A DNA stretch of 18,589 nt from the NCBI GenBank assembly GCA_034696485.1, contig JAQIWT010000528.1, positions 1 through 18,589 on the forward strand, read 5' to 3'. The notes below the pieces were generated by a model. The model was not told where the DNA came from, ran no database searches, and saw only the letters and a program-made list of their open reading frames with translations. The stretch comes from Isohypsibius dastychi (lineage: Eukaryota > Tardigrada > Eutardigrada > Parachela > Isohypsibiidae). A program made the position numbers and the translations under genes. How positions within the stretch are numbered: the stretch's first letter is position 1; every line of letters begins with the position of its first letter. Positions 1 to 7,003 of this stretch are shown here, one piece after another.

Positions 1-1172
1 GAACGGCTGTAAAGTCCCCCCCCTTGGGGGGGGGGGGGGGACAAAAATGAATTCTCTATCGATTGTACTAAGAGTCATGAGCTTTTAAGCAAAATGAAAC
101 GAGCTGCATTCTCCCAAGATCTGTGGTAGAAAATAGTGTACAACCCGGTTTGTTTTGTGTATCATATACACTTGATTTGCTAGCTAGCAGGGGTGCGAAA
201 TATTCAGAAATAAGCACAGTATTCGGAGCGATATTTGAAACAAGTTACTGCTCCGTCTCGTATCACTCTTGCAGATTATGTTCTGAGAACGAGACGAAAC
301 GGTAGACGAGTAACTGAGTAGTCAAAATAGCGGTGAAAATTTCTAATGAGATCAAGTACAAACAAGTGATAAGTGAAAGACGTTTTTCATAGCGAGCGAA
401 CCAAATATCCAAACTCTGCCGACCGGAATAACCATGGAGGAGCCGTTCCAAAACGGTTCTCCCTACGCACATCTTCGGAGGGCATCTGTATCCCTAATTT
501 CTGCTCGATGTTATCTATAAAAACTGACTCCTCTCACAAATTATATCCTATAAATACGCTTTTGTTGTTTCAGCTCACCGCAACTATACTTGACGTTATT
601 TTTTTCGCGGTGCATTTAAAAATGAGACACCGGGAACCTGGACCCCCCCCCCCCCCCTCTCCTAGTGACCGTGCGGTATTGCACGGGTCGGTTCCGAAGC
701 TGCAACCCCTCAGAAATTGATTATAGCAAGCTAGCTTGGTCACGATAATCGAAACCGTCTTCTTATTCAGCCACCCAAATCGCTAATATAGATTCGCAGC
801 CCACCTTAACAGCGATTCACCGCAGTTCATAATGGTTCGCCAGATAATTGATGGGGCACCGTTCATCACAGTGAGTCATCATTCACCATCGACAACGCAT
901 CTTCTCATCCTTTACCAGAAGGAAAGTGGCCTGTCCCATCCCTATACGCCTGTGGGTGTGGGGGGGGGGGGTGAGGGAGCGAGATTGCAAAATGTCTTTA
1001 GGTTAGAATTCGGTCAGCCACAGTTTTTCAGATGTTCACGCCTTGGGAGAGACCAGAGATAGCAACACATAAAATGCTGTCAAGGCGACCAAAATCTTTG
1101 TTCCAACAAACTCCGAAAACGTCTGCATAATTCTCGCCCATGTATAACAAAGTTGAGACAAGGTAACTTTTG
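1..1172. other. Gene-poor left flank with C/G homopolymer runs
   Basis: No recognisable protein domain or RNA gene is visible. The stretch holds three long C/G runs: C8-TT-G15 at 16-40, C15 at 643-657 and G12 at 960-971. A strong 3' splice-site-like sequence, TTGTTGTTTCAG, ends at 573. It lies downstream of an ATG in a good initiation context at 434, so a small two-exon gene is possible but unproven. A TATAA at 1143-1147 lies 30 bases before the candidate start at 1173. Confidence 0.4.
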
Positions 1173-1342
1173 ATGTTCGATGAAAATCAGGATGACCTGG
1201 ACACAGAACAAGTCATAGATCTGGTGGCTGGATTGACTGACAGCGACTTCTGGGAGTTGATCGCTCGTGAGTTATAAAATCCATGAGGCAACAGCCCCTA
1301 TGGGCGTGGTGCGCTGCAGCACAGCTGGATGGTGATCAGTGA
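1173..1342 (+). CDS. Candidate two-exon acidic micro-protein or terminal exons of a small gene
   Basis: I do not recognise this product. Exon 1 (1173-1266) opens with ATG, with an in-frame TAA three codons upstream. It encodes 31 acidic, helix-prone residues containing DTEQVIDLVAGL and DSDFWELIA. It meets a GTGAGT donor at 1267. A CTGCAG acceptor ends at 1319, giving a 53-bp intron, nearly the same size as the 54- and 55-bp introns of the fucosyltransferase gene in this window. Exon 2 completes the split codon, adds seven residues and stops at TGA 1340-1342. An AATAAA follows ten bases later at 1352-1357. The total is 38 aa. Unspliced, the frame stops at 1275-1277 after 35 aa. Splice signals, intron size and poly(A) signal agree, but there is no homology evidence. 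It could also be the first exon of a longer gene using another acceptor. Confidence 0.3.
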
Positions 1343-1351
1343 ATCATAAAG

Positions 1352-1357
1352 AATAAA
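1352..1357 (+). promoter_or_regulatory. Poly(A) signal AATAAA
   Basis: A canonical AATAAA lies ten bases after the stop codon of the candidate micro-gene. It supports transcript 3'-end formation there, although the hexamer also occurs by chance in AT-rich DNA. Confidence 0.3.
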
Positions 1358-2082
1358 TCATATTACTAGAATCGCAGCGCTCCACGAAGCACAAGTTAAA
1401 AAAATGTAGTCACGAAAATTGGGAAAACTGCACACTTTTCGGATGCCTTTCCACGGGTCTGTTTTAAACGGCAGAATTTCGGATTTGGTGCGGATTTGGG
1501 CTAATCAGGAGTACAAGTGCTGCACTCTACTCAAGATTGACGAATAAGCCGACTGAAATTTTGCTGGCATATGATGCGTAGTTAATGATGCGAGTTGAAT
1601 TATTTGTCGGCGCCTATATCGGGCACCGAGAAGTTGTTGAGGGCATTATCGTGCATGCCCATGTGTGATTGGGAGTCGTCACCGAACGAAAAAAATGCTA
1701 ACCGTTGTTGTCGCTGTAACGCCGAGGAGCTATAAACTGGAAATGATTTGCATTGAAATTATCACAACTGAAAGTGTGAACACTGAGGATTATCGCGCTT
1801 CAGCTCACGCTTAACGACACTCGCCTGTAATTGATTATCTCAGAATTAAACAAAAAGTAGTTGAAATGTCTCATTCTATACATTTCCTCGAACCTGCCTG
1901 TTTAGTTGAGGCTGACGACTCATTCAAACTAATTGATACCTCAAATAAGCACTCCAAGATATGCTTTGAAAGGGTTAAGATTGGCTGCGGGTCCATATTG
2001 ACAAATTTGGTTCGCCAAATTATGTGATGTTGTCGGTGATCTAGTGGATTCAGACTCAGTGGTATCAACAGCATAAGGGTTG
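1358..2082. other. Intergenic, nothing recognised
   Basis: No domain, RNA gene or clear repeat was found. A short perfect hairpin, AATTTGG-TTCG-CCAAATT, lies at 2004-2021, just outside the left inverted repeat of the retrotransposon. Confidence 0.4.
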
Positions 2083-2246
2083 CAGCTATTCAATGAAACC
2101 ATGCAACACCGCGCCTGGTCATTCAGAGAGACAAAGAGGAGTCCTAAACAAATGTGTTTACCACTCACTCGGCAGAAATCTGTGTTTTTTAGAATCAGAA
2201 CAAAAAATATTAAAAGTAATACTCTATTTGAAGCAGCCCAACAAAC
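2083..2246 (+). repeat. Left inverted repeat of the YR retrotransposon (candidate ITR)
   Basis: Read on the plus strand, this segment matches the reverse complement of 6432-6577. Shared blocks include CCATGCAACA, CACTCGG and TTGAAGCAGCC. The first 57 bases align without gaps at roughly 70 per cent identity, and the remainder needs small gaps. It lies just beyond the 3' end of the recombinase gene, where the terminal repeat of a DIRS-like element would be. It could instead be an unrelated dispersed repeat that happens to flank the element on both sides. Confidence 0.55.
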
Positions 2247-2404
2247 CTCACGGAGCGAGAATTACAAATTGTTGATTATATAATGCTTATGGAACGAACT
2301 CGAAGGGGTTGCCGGATTGGGGGCTCCAAGAGGTCAGAAAGCCAAACGCGTAGGCATAGAACTGACCACTCAAAAACCCCCCAAAATTCCCCAAAACTTC
2401 CAAA
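2247..2404. other. 3' untranslated part of the retrotransposon
   Basis: This noncoding stretch lies between the recombinase stop codon and the left inverted repeat. It includes a G/C-rich tract whose minus-strand reading has runs of G (about 2375-2395) and the word TATATAATGC at 2276, which recurs in the same orientation at about 6335 in the gag leader. No AATAAA is visible on the minus strand. Confidence 0.35.
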
Positions 2405-3346
2405 CTAAATGAGGCGAGGCTCGAAAAACGTTCTTTGGGGTCGAATGTACCCTTGGTAGATCTGACTCTTCCAACGTCCTGCGTTCTTGATCTCCGTATG
2501 GGGAGCACCCTGTTTGGCAGCGGTAGTAGCTGCACCAATGCGGAAGCTGTGAGAATTGAAAAGATGAGCATCGGGAATTCCAGCAAGAAACCGTTTCATG
2601 TGGGCGTGAAATGATGATCGGGTGAGGAATTTCCCGCTCGATAGGGTGAAGAGTGGTCGAGGAGATAGGTTGGGGAGATGGAAGGGGATGACGTGCGTGA
2701 ATTTCTGAAATGCTGAAACTGGGCAGATGGATTTTCCGGTCGCTTTCAAATGAATCATGTGACCTAAACCATGGGGGTCGGTCTTGGTCCTGCGAAGTCC
2801 GATGGCCACAGAATTTTGATGCTGGTCCAAAGTGACATCGGAGAAGCGAAGCACCCGCTCACGGTCATAAACGGTGGATGAAACACAAGTAAATTCGCTC
2901 ACGCGTAGAGAACCAAAATATGCAAAGCAGAAAGCACACCACAACATGCGTTGATCATAGAGACATAAATCGGAATCCACTAACGCCGCTTTCAGGTGAC
3001 GCATGATGGAATTGGAAATTGGCCGACGCTGATCTGGTTGTTTGGGCAGATGGCGACGATAGGCTTTCAAAGCACGATGGACAATGGCGGAGTGCGTTGG
3101 GGATCTGAAGAAATGCTCAACATGATGGCAATTGATCCCAGCGGTGTAGACTTTTGCTGTTGAATAGGCCACGTCGTCGAGTCGGAGGCTTGCGATGAAA
3201 TTGACAACCGAAACAGATGAGGCAGGGAGTGACGGAGCTGAATTTTGCAGACAGAACAGGCGAAATTTTCGGATTCCTGCTTGATAGCTTTTTCGTGTGG
3301 AAGCCGAAATGTGATCGGATAGAAGAGCTCGGGCTGCTGGGGTCAA
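2405..3346 (-). CDS. Tyrosine recombinase of the YR retrotransposon
   Basis: A phage-integrase-type recombinase that would join the circular cDNA of the element to genomic DNA without duplicating the target. The 313-residue frame has an N-terminal core-binding, SAM-like region (about 10-100, with STRKSYQAG) and a C-terminal catalytic domain. All signature residues are visible: Arg148 in FGSLRVSEF, Lys188 in RRTKTD, His266-x-x-Arg269 in HSFRIGA, and the probable nucleophile Tyr300 in GRWKSQIYQGYIR, where Arg/Trp replace the usual His. This catalytic set is intact, unlike the upstream genes. The frame has no ATG near its start. It opens at a CGT codon after a TAG at 3352-3350 and overlaps the RNase H stop codon by four bases if read from the TTG at 3346. 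Expression would therefore need reinitiation, frameshifting or splicing. The subfamily is not certain. Confidence 0.88.
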   Translation of the reverse strand: MTPAARALLSDHISASTRKSYQAGIRKFRLFCLQNSAPSLPASSVSVVNFIASLRLDDVAYSTAKVYTAGINCHHVEHFFRSPTHSAIVHRALKAYRRHLPKQPDQRRPISNSIMRHLKAALVDSDLCLYDQRMLWCAFCFAYFGSLRVSEFTCVSSTVYDRERVLRFSDVTLDQHQNSVAIGLRRTKTDPHGLGHMIHLKATGKSICPVSAFQKFTHVIPFHLPNLSPRPLFTLSSGKFLTRSSFHAHMKRFLAGIPDAHLFNSHSFRIGAATTAAKQGAPHTEIKNAGRWKSQIYQGYIRPQRTFFEPRLI

Positions 3347-4452
3347 ACGCTATTCACGGCCTGGTTCAGAATGTCGTAAAACTTCGAGGGTAGAGGAGTT
3401 GGAAACGCGTCGGCACTTGGAGCTAGTTGACGGTATCTCTCCATCTGAAACCGTGATAGGGCGTCAGCAATTGTATTCGTACAGCCAGCAATGTGCGTCA
3501 AATTGAGCGCAAAATTGAATTCAGATGCGACTGCAACGATCGCCCGCATTAGGTGGAGAACCCCGCGGTTAGTGGAACCCAATTTAGTCCAAGCTTGCAC
3601 TAAGCCAAGATTATTACACAAAAAAAGAACACGTTTGCCACACAGATCGGCAGACCACAACAAGCATGCAGCAAAAATCGGAACCAACTTGAGCAGTTCA
3701 ATGCACTGAGACGAAAACACAGTTTCAGAGGACCACTTGCCATGAAACCATCGACCATTAAAGAAGCCAGCAAAACCGACTGCAGCAGCTGCATCGGTGT
3801 AGAGTTTCAATACATCAGAAGACCACCACTTGATTGGAATGAACGAACAGGTTCCATTCCACTTGGGGAGGAACTCCTGCCACCAATCAAGATCACGAAA
3901 GAAATCATCGACAAGTTTAATCTTATTCTTGTCAGATTCACCACGAAGAAGACTTATCAAACGCCGGGTGAACAACCGGCTGGAAACTATACACTTCGTC
4001 GCAAACTGAAGACTTCCGATCAGGCTTTGGAGTTCCGTCTTTGTACAGGTGACCTTGGACTTCCAAAGAACGAGCGATTGTTGCAACTCAGTCAGCTTTC
4101 CTTGAGTTAGACTGACGGCTTGTGCGACAGAATTGATGACGATTCCAAGGAAGGTGATTTCGGTGGACGGCCCTTCAGTATTCTCTTCAGCTAAGGGAAT
4201 ACCCAGCAAAGGAGCTATCTGACGGACGGAGTGTAGAAGGTTTGAGCACTGGTCAGAGGCTGGTGAACCGACGAGCAAAAAAATCATCGACATAATGAAG
4301 AATAGCGTCGCATTCCGTAATATCACAGAGGATCCAGTTGAATGCTTCGGAGAAAAGGCAGAAAAGATACGCGGAGGACCGCAAACCAAAAGGTAACACA
4401 ACATCGAAGTAAAACTCATCGCCAACCTTGAAACCAAGCAGATGCCAGTCAT
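3343..4452 (-). CDS. Second half of reverse transcriptase plus RNase H of the YR retrotransposon
   Basis: The meaningful protein begins around residue 60 (about position 4275), where this frame takes over from the RT palm frame just after the active site. It carries the end of the RT domain (FLGIVINS, residues 101-108, and the connection region) and then an RNase H domain that would degrade the RNA of the RNA-DNA hybrid. RNase H residues seen are Asp220 in LKLYTDAAA, Glu252 in CIELLKLV, Asn280 where the third catalytic Asp is expected (LFLCNNLG), and Asp330 in NTIADALSR. The tail RQLAPSADAFPTPLP is typical of DIRS/Ngaro elements. The Asp-to-Asn change fits one G-to-A mutation (GAT to AAT) and should damage catalysis. 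The stop is TGA at 3345-3343, overlapping the recombinase frame. The first 59 residues (from 4452) are an out-of-frame shadow of RT. Confidence 0.85.
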   Translation of the reverse strand: MTGICLVSRLAMSFTSMLCYLLVCGPPRIFSAFSPKHSTGSSVILRNATLFFIMSMIFLLVGSPASDQCSNLLHSVRQIAPLLGIPLAEENTEGPSTEITFLGIVINSVAQAVSLTQGKLTELQQSLVLWKSKVTCTKTELQSLIGSLQFATKCIVSSRLFTRRLISLLRGESDKNKIKLVDDFFRDLDWWQEFLPKWNGTCSFIPIKWWSSDVLKLYTDAAAAVGFAGFFNGRWFHGKWSSETVFSSQCIELLKLVPIFAACLLWSADLCGKRVLFLCNNLGLVQAWTKLGSTNRGVLHLMRAIVAVASEFNFALNLTHIAGCTNTIADALSRFQMERYRQLAPSADAFPTPLPSKFYDILNQAVNSV

Positions 4453-5338
4453 TAGGCCGGACTGGAATCAAGCGGTAAGCGTGCTTGATATCCATCTCAG
4501 CCATGAGACAACCGCGCCCTGCATTTACGGCCAAGCTGACGGCATCATCGATTGTACAATAAGCAACAGAATAAGAATCGCGATCAATGAAATCGTTAAC
4601 ACTGTCGCCAAATGGCCTAGATAGGTCCATTATCAGGCGAAAACCACCATTCTTCTTGGCGCGGACACCAAGCAAACTTGACACAAAGTTCTCAAAAGGA
4701 GCAGAAAAAAACGGACCGAAAGAATGGCGCAATTCAATTTCTTTCGCAACATAAGCATCAACAATTTCAGCACTATCAATAGCAGTTCGAGCATTTGCTG
4801 TACAACGTGGGTGCTGAGGACCCACAAAACCAATATTGGCACCAAAACGCAGAATATGTACAATTTCATTTACAAAACTTGGACTTGGATGTCTGGACAG
4901 CAGTTGTTGGAAACCTTCAAGCTTGAGAGGCGTCAAAATTCCCACTGGAACGGTTGCCGGGTTTTGAGGTTTGGTGGTTGACCTGACCATGAGTTTCTTT
5001 TCCACAGGTGAGGCATTTGTGCGCATAGCCGTTGGAACAGGGGGAGCTGTTGCACTTTCCCAAGTTGAATTTGAAGCAAGGATCCCCGCCCGAGGCGGGG
5101 CGAGGACGAAAGGGCTGGCGAGTAGAGCCTTGATCCATTTTCGGGCAATGGGAAGCGAAGTGTGAAAGTTCACCGCATTTTCAGCAACGGCGGATGAATG
5201 GTTGTTGTTGACCAGAGAACTTCGGCTGAACTGCGTCGCGGGCCAAGAGACACGACTGGGCTGTTTGAAAATGCGGCTGCGTCCAGATGACGACATCGGT
5301 TGAGTGCGCAGCAGCGAACAGGCGGAATTGCGCATCAT
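4253..5338 (-). CDS. Reverse transcriptase, N-terminal and palm part, of the YR retrotransposon
   Basis: RNA-directed DNA polymerase that copies the element's transcript. RT homology starts near residue 130 (VPVGILTPL). The first 115 or so residues lie opposite the Gag zinc-knuckle region in another frame and are probably not translated. Motifs in order are GVRAKKNGGFRLIMDLSRPF (224-243), the metal-binding MDIKHAYR (282-289), the LPFGLRSSAYLF motif B (315-326), and the active site HYVDDFF with YVDD at 349-352. Seven residues after HYVDDFF the frame hits TGA. The correct continuation, LLVGSPASDQ, lies in the +1 frame. The switch coincides with a run of seven T on the coding strand (A7 at 4277-4283). 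A single inserted base, a +1 recoding site or a sequencing error would each explain it. RT overlapping gag in a different frame is usual for this group. Confidence 0.87.
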   Translation of the reverse strand: MMRNSACSLLRTQPMSSSGRSRIFKQPSRVSWPATQFSRSSLVNNNHSSAVAENAVNFHTSLPIARKWIKALLASPFVLAPPRAGILASNSTWESATAPPVPTAMRTNASPVEKKLMVRSTTKPQNPATVPVGILTPLKLEGFQQLLSRHPSPSFVNEIVHILRFGANIGFVGPQHPRCTANARTAIDSAEIVDAYVAKEIELRHSFGPFFSAPFENFVSSLLGVRAKKNGGFRLIMDLSRPFGDSVNDFIDRDSYSVAYCTIDDAVSLAVNAGRGCLMAEMDIKHAYRLIPVRPNDWHLLGFKVGDEFYFDVVLPFGLRSSAYLFCLFSEAFNWILCDITECDAILHYVDDFFARRFTSL

Positions 5339-6062
5339 ATCTCAGCCAGTGGGCAAGTGGATAACCGGAAATTGGATCAGCCAAACCCGCGATGATTTCG
5401 GCATACTTTTGAAGTGGAACGGCAAGATGAGGATGATAAAATGAACGATAAACAGAAAACACATGAAGAGCACGGAACCAAGCAGCGAAGCTAGTAATCT
5501 GCTCGGGCACGTATTGTGACCCTCGGTTAGACCGGCGTTCGCGCTCAGAGCGATTAGCTCGGTTACTGGGTAGCAAATCTTCAAGAACAATGTGCTCAGA
5601 TAAGCTGGCCAGAGCAGGACGAAGATAGGCAGGGACAGCTGGTAGGTCCGATCGTAAGATCGTAAAACCAGGAGCTGAAGTGTGCCCACCGACATCCTGG
5701 TGACCCAATCGAGAAAACACACTACCACGATCAGAAATCCGGGAAGACACAGGTACAACGGAAATAGGAGAGACAGGGGACGGAGAGGGCAAGCGAAACA
5801 GAGTCTCACCTGAAGACTGGGGAAGACGAGCTGACAATTCCTTGACCTTCTTTTCGAGCTCAATCACCCGAGCACCCTGGGATGGACGACCAGGCTTCTT
5901 TTTGTTCTTCTTCTGAACTTTCCCAGAATGGGGCTGATTGATTTGAACGTGAGCACGACGAGTCCGGTTGGCAATAGGATGATCTGATTCCGCAGCTGAG
6001 AGGTTATCCATATTATAATCCACTGACGGATGGGAAGATGAATCAGATTCAGATCCAGACAT
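4917..6062 (-). CDS. Gag-like nucleocapsid protein of the YR retrotransposon, interrupted by TGA
   Basis: Structural RNA-binding protein expected to package the element's RNA. From ATG 6062 there are 293 codons to an in-frame TGA at 5183-5181. The same frame then runs on to TGA 4919-4917, 381 codons in all. Order of parts: an acidic Ser-rich start, a basic tract (KKNKKKPGRP, 51-60), a short heptad-like helix (about 64-80), a Pro/Ser-rich linker, and a capsid-like region (about 188-275, with AAWFRALH and LRYDAQFRLFAA) resembling DIRS-group Gag. Two zinc-binding patterns follow. The first is CCHC, and the TGA replaces the residue right after its first Cys (RRC, stop, KCGELSH). The second, CX7CX4C...HKCLTC, lies wholly after the stop. 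The TGA is either a nonsense mutation or a readthrough site; with the other lesions, mutation is likelier. Confidence 0.8.
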
Positions 6063-6431
6063 AACGAAGTTGTAGAAGAAGTACGATAATGATAAGGACT
6101 AGATGTCACAAAAGGGAAAGGTCAAGACGGATTAAAACTGTACAACCCGGCAAAGCTTCGAACTGAAAGCGAAAACTTTCAGAGGTCGAACGAAGAAACT
6201 CGGCACAACAGTCAAGAGGTGCGCATCAGCTCGAAACCGTTTCAGACAGAATAGAGGAACACAAACAACAACAAAGATACCGCTCCTGAAGCATCACGCA
6301 AAAAATTAACCGCAATTAATCCATTAATTTCCATTTATATAATGCAGCGCAAGTTGAATGAGCCACACAAACAAGTTTCCACCATTGTTTAGGCTTTTCA
6401 AAGTTCATATCTGTGAACTGAAACCCTTAAA
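6063..6431 (-). other. 5' leader of the retrotransposon
   Basis: This is noncoding sequence between the right inverted repeat and the gag start codon. It contains a hairpin at 6157-6190 (stem CTGAAAG/CTTTCAG with a six-base loop, extended by TTCGA/TCGAA). The reverse strand also contains CTTCTTCTAC close to the start codon. No promoter motif can be assigned with confidence. Confidence 0.4.
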
Positions 6432-6577
6432 GTTTGTTTGGCTGCTTCAAGTTACATATTTCATATATTTTTTTTCAACTGGCACAGACCTCTACCGAGT
6501 GAGAAGCAGACAAATTTGTGTCTCTTTGTGTCTCTGAGCGCCCGGGCGCTCTGTTGCATGGATTCGTTGTATAACCA
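6432..6577 (-). repeat. Right inverted repeat of the YR retrotransposon (candidate ITR)
   Basis: This is the reverse-complement partner of 2083-2246. It contains a perfect 16-base palindrome, GAGCGCCCGGGCGCTC (6536-6551), that the left copy has lost. On the minus strand it lies inside a 65-codon open frame (6658-6461, including WLYNESMQ and RDTKR). The left copy encodes matching stretches (LFNETMQ, RETKR) but shifts frame after them. Confidence 0.55.
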
Positions 6578-7003
6578 TTTATAGTATTCGTGGTCAACAT
6601 GAGAACGGCCGGATTTCACGAAGTTGAAGTTGTTAACCTGGATTCCAAGGTGTTTCATGGACAGTCTACATCCAGTTGGAGAAATTCAGTAACCAGGGGT
6701 CACGATTCGGCTTGTCGACATCGAAACAGCTCCGTCGTTCACTTATGCTCTTCAGCATTCAGCCGTACGAGATTTAAGGTATTTTGGATTAGTAAGAAGT
6801 GTAATATCAGTTCGAAACAGTCCTGTTACGGCCGCAGTAAACAGGACTTGAAACTTCAATCAACTGGCGGAATCCTGACACGAAAAAGCCGTAATTACTT
6901 TTCCTTGTTAAGATGATAGGTGTAGCCATACGACTGCACATCGTTCATGAAAGGCAAGTTCATGTACCGTTCACGATCATGAAATTCGAGTTTATTCGAC
7001 AAT
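6578..7003. other. Intergenic between retrotransposon and sulfotransferase gene
   Basis: No domain is recognised. The stretch holds the 3' flank of the sulfotransferase gene, with a poly(A) signal, and a perfect nine-base stem AGTCCTGTT/AACAGGACT with a 12-base loop at 6819-6848. Confidence 0.4.
6991..6996 (-). promoter_or_regulatory. Poly(A) signal AATAAA of the sulfotransferase gene
   Basis: AATAAA on the minus strand lies eight bases past the TAA stop. A second AATAAA (7008-7003) overlaps the stop codon itself. Two hexamers this close to the stop imply a very short 3' UTR. Confidence 0.5.

Larger units (their letters stand above)
2083..6577 (-). mobile_element. DIRS/Ngaro/PAT-group tyrosine-recombinase retrotransposon, degraded
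   Basis: About 4.5 kb. Minus-strand reading frames run gag (6062-4917), RT (ending 4253), RT/RNase H (ending 3343) and tyrosine recombinase (3346-2405). There is no integrase, no protease and no LTR pair, and a tyrosine recombinase stands in for the integrase; this set defines the YR retrotransposons, which copy through RNA and insert a circular intermediate by recombination. No methyltransferase-like segment lies between RNase H and recombinase, which argues for an Ngaro-like type over DIRS1. The outer limits given are those of two diverged inverted repeats (2083-2246 and 6432-6577). Inverted termini are a DIRS1 trait, so the subfamily is unresolved. I found no convincing split direct repeats. 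Three coding lesions suggest an inactive copy. Confidence 0.85.

Noticed and set aside
2057-2069. CAGTGGTATCAAC, identical to part of a common cDNA template-switch adapter
   Set aside because: Only 13 bases match and the sequence diverges on both sides, so adapter contamination is not supported.
3491-4110. Plus-strand frames opposite the RNase H region
   Set aside because: They are antisense shadows of the retrotransposon coding sequence and have no domain.
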